Source of the DNA: Plasmodiophora brassicae
Lineage: Eukaryota; Endomyxa; Phytomyxea; Plasmodiophorida; Plasmodiophoridae
Assembly (NCBI GenBank): GCA_039704465.1
Contig: JASFAU010000008.1
Location: forward strand, 682,001 to 746,000
DNA length: 64,000 nucleotides
Reading direction: 5' to 3'
Shown here: piece after piece, positions 55,784 through 64,000 of the stretch
Layout of the letters: each line of letters opens with the position of its first letter
Numbering within the stretch: the first letter of the stretch is position 1
Made by a program: the position numbers and the translations under genes
The notes under the pieces: generated by a model
The model's database searches: none
The model's input: the letters and a program-made list of their open reading frames with translations, nothing else
Told to the model about the DNA's origin: nothing

Positions 55784-56750
55784 ATGGTGGTCCCTGGTGA
55801 CGACAGGGATGGGCCCGCGGAACAGCAGACCACGTCGCAGCAACAAGGTACGGCTGTAGATGCGGAGACAATGGCGTTGCTGCAGGCGCTGGCGTCAAGG
55901 CGGGAATCGCCGGGGCCGATCACGAGTTTGGACCCGGCGTTAGTGCGCGTCCTGCAGACGGTCGGCAGGACGGGCGACGCGTTGTATGGTGAATCGGTTC
56001 CGAAACAGCGATGGTCTGGAGGGTTTCTTACGCTGTCGCCCAGGGTTGACTGGCCGTTACTACGATCTTTGATCATCGAAGCGTTCAAGTTGGCTGTCCA
56101 CCAGTACGAAGAATCGGCGACGAGCGCCCCACCGGCGCTTATCGATGGTGTCCCTCCGGAACAGTTTTGCAACAGGATCATCAGCAGTATTGACCAGTTC
56201 GAGAGGTATTCGTTCCTGCGTTCCAGCTCTGTTGCCGAGACCTGAATCCACCTGTATGTAGTGCTCCATGGACACTCCAGCGCATGTGCGAGCTCCTGTC
56301 TAACCCTCGGCAGTACTGGTCGACGGGCGACAAGTTCGTATACGCGTTCTCGAAGGTCGTCCTGGGCATCAGATCCAACCAGCAACGATTCCGGCTTGGT
56401 TCCTGGGGAAGCAACGACGAGGGCGAGCTGGCATACATTCGCTGGCCCAGCGAGCCGGATATGGCGACCGTAAACGCAGTCAAACCTGACATCGACCTGA
56501 TTGGAGATCCGATGGATACCGTCGAACCCTATTCACGTGAGGTACGTCAGGTTCTCTGCCCGCCAGTGTGCAGATAATTCAACGAACAGTGCAGATGGCG
56601 TACGCGACTGTGCGCCCATCTGCCCATCGATCGGGTGAGGCGACCACAGGCATGGGCCGTCCGGTGGAGGACGCAGTGCGATCCCACGATGACGACGCCG
56701 CATGTGATGAAAACGGTAATAATTCGCCGGACCCGAAGGTCCCTGAGTAA
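55784..56750 (+). CDS. PPP4R2: Protein phosphatase 4 regulatory subunit 2
   Basis: Exons 55784-56230, 56281-56541 and 56595-56750 (introns 50 and 53 nt, second with GTACGT donor), 287 residues. The conserved block LVRVLQTVGRTGD, WPLLRSLIIEAF, PPEQFCNRIISSIDQFERYSF, then RMCELLSNPRQYWSTGDKFVYAFSKVV matches PPP4R2 ([62 protein letters not shown]). The tail is acidic and Asp/Asn/Ser-rich, as in the family. PPP4R2 joins PPP4C and PPP4R3 to direct phosphatase 4 to DNA-damage and centrosome substrates. The exon-1 donor at 56231 (GTTGCC) is weak; it is chosen for phase and the family pattern. Confidence 0.88.
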
Positions 56751-56878
56751 ACCCAAGTGTCATATTCGTCGAGAATCGGCTGCGATTCCTACGGACATCG
56801 CACAGCGTTATGTGCCCAGGGTTCCTGTGTGTGGCGCTCCTTGAAGCTGTTGTCGGCTGTATTGCTCTGAGGCATTAC

Positions 56879-57327
56879 CTAGTGCGAAAGACCGCACCGG
56901 ATCCGGGTGGTGATCGATGGCTCAAATGCCCGGTACACGCGTTTGTGGATACGCGAGTCGAACCCAACTTCGGCCAGGCTGCTCGAGAGGCTGGCGCAGC
57001 GCTGTACCAGGACTTGGGCGGTTCTGAACCACTGCTGTTCTGGGTCACTGTGGGCGTTGGATATATCCCTAGTCGACGACAACGTCAGTTGGATCCCACT
57101 GGCATTCAAAAAGGTACTCCTATCGCTAACCACCGGATACATTGAGCTACTTGATCCAGGCGATTGTCGAGCTCTTGCTGACTGGGCTTGCCCTCCCGCA
57201 GCCAAGCGCCAGTCTCGTCGCGAACGAGCCGACATGTTGGACCCGCATTGGCGGCATCGGTTTCAAGGACAGCCAAGCATGCAGCAAAGGCAGCCGCGAC
57301 AGCTAATGCGCGGGCAGGCCGGAACAT
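56879..57327 (-). CDS. Small secreted protein of unknown function
   Basis: Exon 1 57327-57134 encodes an N-terminal signal peptide (MFRPARALAVAAAFAACLAV, cleavage probably near ADAANAG) and a mature start TCRLVRDETGAWLREGKPS. The frame then stops unless a short 35-nt intron (57133-57099) is removed; it then continues IQLTLSSTRDISNAHSDPEQ, WFRTAQVLVQRCASL to a stop at 56879. Total 137 residues with few cysteines. The intron is shorter than others in the window, so either it is an extreme case or the gene is frameshifted. No family is recognised. The opposite strand also has a long frame, which I consider a shadow because the minus frame has a clean signal peptide. Confidence 0.55.
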
Positions 57328-57658
57328 TGCCGTGCAACGTATCAGGGCGTTTCTACTATGCCTTCGGGAAGGACCGTCAGGCCGGCAAAGTGGGGGCCTC
57401 TTCCAACGCCAAAGTGACCCGTGGACCCGTTCACCGGAAGTGCGAGGTCAAAAATCGGGCCCAGAACCCTCTCGAGTGGACGCTGTGTAACTGTCGGTGT
57501 GGCAGAACGTGTTCGCTGATCGGCGCTGCATAACCGCGACTCTGCAGACACGAGCATCTACCGGCCGATGTAGAGACCAGTAACTCTCTGGGTTTGGTGC
57601 TTTGATTTCGGGTATTGGCAGTAACCTACGTGCCCATGGTATTGGTAAGTCGGTGGAA
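57328..57658. other. Intergenic
   Basis: No gene or RNA supported in this stretch between two minus-strand genes. Confidence 0.4.
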
Positions 57659-58588
57659 TCACGCGTCGACAGCGAAATGGTCGTCGGGGACAAGCGAGTG
57701 AATATCCTTGCGCGGGCCATCATGGACGTCGTTCGGTTGGAACCCGAGCGTGATGTGGAAATCCGCCCTAGGCAATCCCAGTTCAGCGCGTATCCGATCG
57801 CCAAGTGGCCAATCCAGGATGCGATAGGCGCACGCGTTGCCATCCTGTGTAACCGTGCCCATTCCCTGATCTTGCCACGTGCAGTTACCGTTGTCGTGGA
57901 CGACTCGCCGGCAAGCCTCGAGAATACGGTCGATAACGACGTCTACATCGACGCCTTCCGCCTGCGCTAATCCTCGAAGTTCATTCTTGCCGATCAGCGT
58001 GATGTGATACAATGGGCCATCGCGAGTTCCGCGAGCTTTCGCCCACGACGCCGGAATGCTTGACACATGACGCTCGCCACACGCTTGAACGCGAGGACCT
58101 TCCACGCCGATGTATGCTCTCGCAACAATGCAGTCGTACAACGTGCCAGATGGACCCGACAATGACGAACGGTCGGAGATGTACAGGACGCGTTGCTTGC
58201 GACCATCGCGACAGCTGAAGTGCAGCAGGCCGAGGTCTTCAGCGATCACATGCGCCCGCTTCCTCTCAGACGATGTAAGCCCATGCAGGCCAACTTCGAT
58301 GCACCCTGGGCCAAACTCCACCGTCGGGAGGAACGCGCGCAAGTCCTCGCAGAAGGAGTCGCCGATGCCAAGGACGGCGTCGAACGGCGCCTCGCGTCGC
58401 GGAACGGCCTCCGGCGTCCCCACAATGAAGAACGGCGTAGGAGCGCAACGCACGACGTCGTCGTGTCGGTGCTTGCCTGGCTTGGCGCTGGCAATTGTCA
58501 CCTGCGTAAACTCCTCGACGATTTCTTCCACGACATCGACGCCATCGACACTCGCCGCCATCTCCGTGGACGCGGCATTCCCGTCCAT
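57659..58588 (-). CDS. R3H-domain plus 2H phosphoesterase-like protein
   Basis: 309 residues, single exon, ATG at 58588. Residues ~100-130 form an R3H-like helix pair (LTSSERKRAHVIAEDLGLL), a single-stranded nucleic-acid-binding module with its R-x-x-x-H. The C-terminal half holds two H-x-T/S-type motifs, YHITLIGKNEL and FHITLGFQPNDVH, about 85 residues apart, the signature of 2H phosphoesterases (LigT/CPDase fold). Such enzymes cleave 2',3'-cyclic phosphates or ADP-ribose cyclic phosphate during RNA repair and tRNA splicing. A two-module R3H-2H order is seen in fungal/protist RNA-repair-like proteins; exact reaction unknown. Confidence 0.8.
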   Translation of the reverse strand: MDGNAASTEMAASVDGVDVVEEIVEEFTQVTIASAKPGKHRHDDVVRCAPTPFFIVGTPEAVPRREAPFDAVLGIGDSFCEDLRAFLPTVEFGPGCIEVGLHGLTSSERKRAHVIAEDLGLLHFSCRDGRKQRVLYISDRSSLSGPSGTLYDCIVARAYIGVEGPRVQACGERHVSSIPASWAKARGTRDGPLYHITLIGKNELRGLAQAEGVDVDVVIDRILEACRRVVHDNGNCTWQDQGMGTVTQDGNACAYRILDWPLGDRIRAELGLPRADFHITLGFQPNDVHDGPRKDIHSLVPDDHFAVDA

Positions 58589-58833
58589 CGACTGCGGGCA
58601 GAACTCAGCGGTACGGAATCATTCGCCCAAGCGTAACGGAATGTATGATTGGATGATGTTCCTGTGCGCGGCATACGGCCTCTACTCCATTTCCTCATCA
58701 AATGTCGCGTTATATGAAGCCGCCCTAACACCGCGGCATCTCACTGCCTTTCCCACGGCCTCCCACGGACTGAAACTAAACTGAACCAACTCACTGCCCA
58801 AGCGACGCCGTGGGCGGCGATGAGAAGTCAAGC

Positions 58834-59175
58834 ATGGCCGTGGTTCGCCCGTCCATGTTCGAGCAGATAGCTGCTCCGAAGCCACGCACGAGTGACCGAC
58901 CAGCGATCATCGTGTTTATGAACCAGCTGGAGACGTACAACTCCAGAATCCAGGAGAAGATCGCTCTGGGCGAGAACATCGCCCCGATTGGCGTCAAAAC
59001 CATGCTCGACGAGGGCATGCTCACCAACGACGCCATCGAGCAGTGGCTAAACCAGCGGCGGATGCTGGTCCTGTCTGACCAAGAACCGATCAAGCTCACG
59101 CAGCTGTTCGCAGACCTACGCATGGTGTTCGACACCATGGACACCGACGCCAGCGTCCTGCGAGCAGCTGCGTGA
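58834..59175 (+). CDS. Small helical protein of unknown function, 3' end at a palindromic duplication
   Basis: 113 residues from the ATG at 58834. Helical and charged (MNQLETYNSRIQEKIAL; ENIAPIGVKTMLDEGML; NDAIEQWLNQRR). No family is recognised. Its last third (from 59021) is repeated in inverted orientation at 59158-59250, so the reading frame runs to the centre of a near-palindrome and stops just inside the second arm. The gene may therefore be truncated by the duplication, with an original C-terminus lost. Confidence 0.5.
   Translation: MAVVRPSMFEQIAAPKPRTSDRPAIIVFMNQLETYNSRIQEKIALGENIAPIGVKTMLDEGMLTNDAIEQWLNQRRMLVLSDQEPIKLTQLFADLRMVFDTMDTDASVLRAAA
59021..59113 (+). repeat. Left arm of 93-bp inverted duplication
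   Basis: Reverse complement of 59158-59250 with three mismatches I can count; spacer is 44 bp. It is part of the coding frame of the small gene at 58834. Confidence 0.9.
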
Positions 59176-59250
59176 GCTTGATCGGTTCTTGGTCAAACAG
59201 GACCAGCATCCGCCGCTGGTTTAGCCACTGCTCGATGGCGTCGTTCGTGA
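59158..59250 (-). repeat. Right arm of 93-bp inverted duplication
   Basis: Partner of 59021-59113; contains the predicted 3' end of the minus-strand coiled-coil gene (stop at 59193). Confidence 0.9.
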
Positions 59251-60837
59251 CCTTCACAGGGCAAGATGTTGAAGTTGCGGCCGCCCTGAACGGCGTGGAA
59301 GATCGAGAACAGGTCGTCGGCGTCGATGTCTGATACGTGAATGGCCTTGATGATCTCTTGTCGCGGTTGGCCTTCTGCGTTGTTGTGCTGTACGATTACA
59401 AGCTCCGTTCCTGCGCAGATGCTCGCGACGGTCTGCCAGGGACACCACCACCGTCGTGCCGTCCAGTTTCGTGGCCTTCAACGCCTGACGGCAGGTGCCC
59501 GCGCGGATGGCGTTGCGATCGCCCTCGAATGCCTTCACCTGGCCGTTTAGTCGCGTCATGTTGGCGCGAAGTTGTTCACGTTGGCCTTCGATTCTGATGA
59601 TGTGCTGGCGCAACATCTTGATCCTTCGTGCCTGCTCTGTTCTGTCCTGTCGCAAACGGGCGCACCCGCCCTTCGCTTTCGGGAGCTCGAGATTCAGCAA
59701 CACGAGATCCGCAAACTGGCGCTCTCGTTCCGTTTGAAGTCCGGCTACATCAGAGTTCAGATCGGCGATCTTTGATTGCTGACGCATCACGTCCCGGCGT
59801 AGTCTGTTGCATTCGTCTTTCGAGGCCTCGACATTGCCCCTGCGATTGCGGAGGTGATCGCGATCGTCCCTGGGAGCGGCTACCTCGTTGGTCAACTGGG
59901 CGATTGCCTGCGCATGACGATGAATCCGATCGATGAGCGCGTCACGTAGCTGCGTCGGTTCTACGATCGGGAAGTCTGGGAAGGAGGCGTCCGCATGCCG
60001 GCGAACCAGATGGTGCATCTGAGTGTCCCACTGCTGGCGCAGGCGAGCGAGGCGTTGCCCGTCTGCGGAGCCGTTGTGCGGTTTGAAGGCGGCAAGCGTT
60101 CGGTGAAGCAGGATGCTGTTAAGGCTCGGGACATCGCCCGCCTGGATCGCGCTTCAGTCCCCATCTGCAACTGTACGACGAACGGCTTGTCGTGCGATAC
60201 CTGGATCGGAATTTCGACCATGTGTTGCGAATCGACGGGGAATCTGTCGTTGAAACGTGCTCGTGGCCTTGATACTACGAAATCGGCGGACATAAATCGG
60301 TGGTTGGAACGTGTAAGGCACGTGCAGACCTCGAACGACACCCGGATGAGATAGGCTGCGGGACACTCGTACACAGCGCTATCGAACCGACCCGAGAATC
60401 GGATCGTGTCGAAGGGAGCGGGGCCGTCGTCCTCCGTTGATGCATCAAACTCGAACCTGTTACGGCGTGCACCGAAAGCGTTAGCGTTTGAGATAACGCA
60501 ACCGAAACGGAAATGTTGTTCTTGACTTTGCCCAGTTTCGCGCGGCGCCCACCGACCAAAGCTGTAATCCAGGCAGCGCATGCACCGTTCGCCCGTTGAC
60601 GTTGCGGTATGTGTTAGCGGCGTCGATCGGGTTGGGGGCCGATGTGTAGGCATACGGGCAGGGTACCGCCGTTCGCGATCCATCCGGCTGCCGTTTCGAG
60701 AAATCGATACCGCACAGTACCCATGCTGCGCGATGCATGTTGCCGGGATCCAGGAGCAGGATGCACTCCAGCGACCAGGTCACCTTCTCCGCTACGCATG
60801 GAACCATCCGACACATCATGTCGGCCGCCATCGGCAT
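59193..60837 (-). CDS. Novel domain plus coiled coil, copy 2
   Basis: Exons 60837-60557, 60456-60322, 60267-60180 and 60141 onward (introns about 100, 54 and 38 nt). Novel domain: KVTWSLEC, DFSKRQPDGSR, RNVNGRTV, FEFDASTED, DTIRF, LIRVSFEV, the same blocks as copy 1 (48266-50458). Then a helical stretch (SILLHRTLAAFKPH), coiled coil (NEVAAPRDDRDHLRNRRG, RLRQDRTEQARRIKMLRQHI), and a folded C-terminal part in another frame (ELVIVQHNAEGQPRQEII, DIDADDLFSIFHAVQGG, NFNILPCE) that requires one more intron, which I place near 59500-59415 (donor GTCAGG). The frame ends at 59193 inside the inverted-duplication arm. No membrane segment was found, unlike copy 1. Exon 4 onward is the least certain part. 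Confidence 0.58.
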
Positions 60838-61306
60838 CGCAACGGTTGATGGCTGGCCGTATGAACCGCAGGGACACCTATACAGTCAGGTCCCCTATTT
60901 TCATCGCACCATGCGGGCCGCTCTCAAACGACAACTTGTATGTCGTATTATCGTATTACTTCATCCTGGCGGACGCCATGGAGGTGCGTGAGCCTCGCAA
61001 TTCAACGCGTGCGCCTCGCTCTGAACCAGACTCGGGTTCCCCGATTTCGACTTCGTTGCTCGTGCTGCGTTCCAGCCGCTGGGGCCTGACGTCTTCTTAC
61101 GAGCCCGGCACGACGATACGATCGCGTTTTCCAATTATCGCGGGCCTGACCTGGCTGTCGTATCGTCTCCTGTGTGCAACGGGGCATGTTATCGGCAGGC
61201 TTCTTTACCTGGGCCCTGGGGGGTGCAAACTTGGCGCGGTTCGGCAACGAACGAGGGCGACTGGAGCGGTGTTCCGGACTTTGCTGTACTTGTGGGGTGC
61301 TGCATC
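60838..61306. other. Intergenic, probable promoter region of two divergent genes
   Basis: Between the start of copy 2 (minus) and the start of the HACD gene (plus). No gene or repeat supported. Confidence 0.45.
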
Positions 61307-62044
61307 ATGGGTGCTGCTGCCGGTGCGCGTGCTGCCAAGGCGCCGTCGCCGTTCGTGCGTCTGTACCTGCTGGCGTTCAATGTCGCGAGCTCCGCGCTAT
61401 GGGGCGTGGTCCTGGCCCTGGCGATCCAGCATGTTTGGCTGAGCGCGACGGCCACGGGGCTGTACGCCGCCGTGCAACCGTGGATTCGCGTCTCGCAGGG
61501 GCTGGCGATCCTCGAGGTCGTCCATGCCTGGGTCGGACTGGTGCGCTCCCCGGTTATGACCGTTGCATTGCAAGTCGCATCCCGTCTGTTTATCCTGTTT
61601 ACGGTCGTCGAGCAAGTCCCTGCAATTCAGGACGACTGGTACGTCGCCATGCTGGTCGGCGCATGGGCGTGCGTCGAGATCCCGCGGTACGCCTATTACG
61701 CGTTGAACCTGTTCGACGCTGTCCCGTACCCGCTTCTCTGGCTGCGCTATTCCCTGTTCATCGTCCTGTACCCGATCGGGATCTCGGCGGAGCTTCTCTG
61801 CGCGTACCACGCCATTCCACACTTTGCAGCCACGAAGCAGTGGTCGGTCCTGATGCCCAACATGGTCAACTTCGAGTTGAAGTTCGACGTGCTCATCAAG
61901 ATGTTGATGCTGGTGTATGTGCCGGGGTCGCCGTTCCTCTACCTGCACATGGTCCACCAGCGTAAGAAGTACTTGGGTGCCGCGCCGACGCCAGCGCCAC
62001 TCGTCGCTCAGCGGTCCTCCGCCCGCCTCAAAAAGGTTGACTGA
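61307..62044 (+). CDS. HACD: Very-long-chain (3R)-3-hydroxyacyl-CoA dehydratase, PHS1/HACD (PTPLA) type
   Basis: 245 residues from the ATG at 61307 (the frame continues upstream but an Ala-rich cytosolic start fits). Six membrane segments, with the family catalytic block EIPRYAYYALNLF and, 20 residues on, WLRYSLFIVLYPIGISAELL (the catalytic Tyr and Glu of HACD lie here), plus the earlier VVHAWVGLVRS motif (the family's EvlHsxlGlV-RS). Third reaction of the ER fatty-acid elongation cycle: removal of water from 3-hydroxyacyl-CoA. The C-terminus SSARLKKVD has Lys residues near the end, compatible with ER retention. Size matches yeast PHS1 (217) and human HACD (~250). Confidence 0.93.
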   Translation: MGAAAGARAAKAPSPFVRLYLLAFNVASSALWGVVLALAIQHVWLSATATGLYAAVQPWIRVSQGLAILEVVHAWVGLVRSPVMTVALQVASRLFILFTVVEQVPAIQDDWYVAMLVGAWACVEIPRYAYYALNLFDAVPYPLLWLRYSLFIVLYPIGISAELLCAYHAIPHFAATKQWSVLMPNMVNFELKFDVLIKMLMLVYVPGSPFLYLHMVHQRKKYLGAAPTPAPLVAQRSSARLKKVD

Positions 62045-62352
62045 CAACGACAATGGAGTTTATACAACACCAGCGGCGACTCGTTAGCGAGCAAGCTTAG
62101 CTCTGCCTGACCGGCTAGCTAGCGACGGTTCGCCGGCAGACTTATCTACCGCGGGCGACCCACGGAACATGGTGGCCCGCGACTGTGTCGGCATGAGTTT
62201 CCTTCGTGACTGCGATTGCGGCGCCACAGGAGTTGAGTTCTTGTTCAGCTGGTCTTCGGAGAGGATTTCCAATGCGTACTCGCTGGAAATCGACGAGCGA
62301 CCGCGCCTCCGTTCGGTCGGTTCTGACGCAGCAGCGACCTAGAGCGGCACGG
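62045..62352. other. Intergenic
   Basis: No gene supported between HACD and the coiled-coil gene's 3' end. Confidence 0.4.
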
Positions 62353-63795
62353 TTACAGGTAGATCGCATTGAAAGCGCCAACGACACTGACAGACTGGCG
62401 CCTTCGTTTTCGTCCGGAAGGTTTGTTGTCGTCGTAGTCGTCGTCGTTCTCAGCATCGTCAGCATCATCGCTGTCAACGGTAACGACTTGCGATTTTCGG
62501 CGACCTCGTCGTGATGTCAACGTGCCCGTAACCTGATCACACATCTCGATGGCCTTCTCGACATGCTTGGTCGATGTATCCAGTTTCGCCTGCTGAGCAG
62601 TCTTCTGTTTCCTCAGCTTCTCCTATCGTCAAATGTTATTCTGGGACGGTAGCCGCCGCTGTCGGCGATTGCCCCACCTTCAGTTTCTCGTTCTCTGCAA
62701 TAATGCCAGAGGCTGCTGCAATTTCGAGACGCATATCGTTGTTCTCCTGGCGCACGTCGTCGAGGAGCTTCTGAAGTTCGTCCAGCTCTTCAGAATCCTG
62801 TACCCAGGTCAGCGTATCGCATTCGAACATTCTTGACGCCGGGTTACAGGAACGCGCCTTTCGGCGTTCTCGAGGTTCGCAAGCAGCGACTGGACCTCTT
62901 GCTCCAGTTCAGCTACCTACATAGGAAACGTATGGGCCGAGGGGAACCTCCAAACGCGAATCGCGGCGTACCCGAGCCTTCAGTCTACCTTCTTCTGACT
63001 GCCCTTGGACCAGGGTTGCCCGAGCCAACTTCAGCATCGATTTATACTACCGGATCCATCATCGCATGCCGTGTCAGAGTACTGATCAACACTACCTTTT
63101 CGCGGTCGGCTTCAGCTGCTTCAAGACGCTCCTTCAGCGTGTTCGATTCTCTCTCCGCCTCCTCCTGTTGTTTTTCGTGTGTTCGCCTTTCCTCATCAAG
63201 CAGCGCAAGCGCTTCTCGAAGACCGCTTGTCTGCTCAACCAGGACCCGTTCCAACTGAAGGCATTCGAATTCGGATATTGCAAGGGATTTCTGTACCACG
63301 AAGGGTAAGACGTCGTAAACTCCCAAAGCGGACACACGTATAGAGACCGATTGGTTCTTAAGAGACGTTTCCAGTATGTCAATGTCGAAGCTGGAGATGT
63401 CGCCGACCATTGACAGGTAACGACGCTCTGTATCCAGGCTATGGCATTTGACAGCGCTGCGTTGGAGTTCATAACCTGCTATGGAACGACCCTTTCTCTC
63501 CAGTTTGATCCTGTTCTCCAATTCCGTTCGCTCCCTGCGCAGCGCAGCATTCTCGTCGGTAAGGCCATCGCGGGCCTGCTTCAGGTCCGCCATCTCGTCG
63601 AGCGCCAGCGCCAGACGCGCCTACCACGGTGCACACGGTTGGTCCGCACATGGACGCAAACCTCGTCGCGACACCACACACCTTAATGGAATCGGCATCG
63701 TCAGCGGGTGGCATCGCGCAGGTGGCGTCTACGGCATCGACGGCCATCGCGGCCCCGATAACGTCGTCGACGGCGGCTGCAAAAAATGGCGCCAA
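62353..63795 (-). CDS. Coiled-coil protein with acidic/basic C-terminal tail
   Basis: Starts at the ATG 63795 (MAPFFAAAVDDVIGAAMAVD). Exon 1 63795-63682, 61-nt intron with GTGTGT donor, exon 2 from 63620 (ARLALALDEMADLKQARDGL). Later exons, less certain: ~63295-63081 (ISEFECLQLERVLVEQ, LLDEERRTHEKQQEEAERES), ~62921-62850 (AELEQEVQSLLANLENAER), ~62830-62690 (ELQKLLDDVRQENNDMRLE) and a last one through EKLRKQKTAQQAKLDTSTKH, then DSDDADDAEND and KPSGRKRRR to a stop at 62353. The intron before the last exon (about 55 nt, GTGGGG to TAG) keeps phase. Heptads run through most of it; the tail has an acidic run and a basic, NLS-like end. No family recognised. Confidence 0.6.
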
Positions 63796-64000
63796 ACCTC
63801 GCCACTGCTGTGAGGTCTGAACTGCCCAAACGCAAAAACCTCATGATTCATGAATGAAGGCTTCGAAAATATTCAGGGCGCGCTTTTCAAATACCTCAGC
63901 GATGCAGCTTGGACGGACATCCGCTGTAGCTGCAGAGGGACCCCGTGACGCGCGCGGCTGTAGAGCTGCACGAGGCTGCATGTGCCGAGTGGGGGAATCG
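63796..64000. other. Right edge of window
   Basis: No feature recognised in the last 205 bases, upstream of the coiled-coil gene. Confidence 0.4.

Noticed and set aside
56907..57533. 208-codon plus-strand frame
   Set aside because: The minus strand in the same place has a clean signal peptide and coding look; the plus frame has no motif.
1..64000. CRISPR arrays, insertion sequences, bacterial operons or a large-virus origin
   Set aside because: No spaced direct repeats, transposases, integrases or operon-like gene strings; U2 snRNA and many spliceosomal introns place the sequence in a eukaryotic nucleus.
1..64000. tRNA and rRNA genes
   Set aside because: I did not see conserved tRNA A/B boxes in a cloverleaf or rRNA cores; a covariance search could still find tRNAs that I missed.

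Overview
The window is nuclear DNA of a GC-rich free-living unicellular eukaryote. Evidence: about 50 short spliceosomal introns (mostly 46-77 nt, GT-AG, often with a CTAAC/CTGAC-like branch box), a complete U2 snRNA gene, and a full set of eukaryotic housekeeping genes (NatB subunit, NSUN2/Trm4, ORC5, TRAPPC4, PPP4R2, HACD, COX18). I could not place the lineage. A class C GPCR, a cyclic-nucleotide-gated-type channel, a CKK (CAMSAP) protein and a CYP74-type P450 fit an amoeboid or flagellate heterotroph (amoebozoan, apusozoan or early opisthokont), but that is inference. Genes are dense, on both strands, with no operons.

Layout. 1-7.7 kb: a giant armadillo-repeat protein, cut by the left edge. 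7.9-12 kb: an LRR/coiled-coil LRRCC1-like gene (-), a hemerythrin-like gene (+) and NAA20 (-), which contains a 7-nt microexon. 12-13.5 kb: a 182-bp inverted duplication. 13.5-19.5 kb: a SAM-domain MAP3K, a GT7 galactosyltransferase, a Nudix hydrolase and a GCM-like zinc protein. 20-26.5 kb: a P450 relic, SKP1/ankyrin gene A, a SnoaL-like gene, relics of a third SKP1/ankyrin copy, a tiny mitochondrial-type protein and a frameshifted coiled-coil gene. 26.6-34 kb: NSUN2, ORC5, TRAPPC4 and SKP1/ankyrin gene B. 34.7-39.2 kb: a GABA-B-type GPCR and a CNG-type channel, head to head. 39.5-46.8 kb: a 1654-residue RRM/coiled-coil protein and a CYP74-type P450. 48-52.4 kb: a novel-domain plus coiled-coil gene, U2 snRNA and a CKK protein. 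52.6-56.8 kb: COX18-like insertase, AAAP transporter and PPP4R2. 56.9-64 kb: a small secreted protein, an R3H-2H protein, a small gene beside a 93-bp inverted duplication, the second novel-domain gene, HACD and a coiled-coil gene.

The genes do not form one pathway. What stands out is lineage-specific duplication (SKP1-ankyrin, the novel-domain/coiled-coil family, P450) with decayed copies nearby, two near-perfect fold-back duplications, very short introns with a recurrent GTCGGY donor, and sensory/membrane genes. Exon models were built by hand from reading-frame continuity, splice signals and remembered family patterns; outer start codons are the least certain part.
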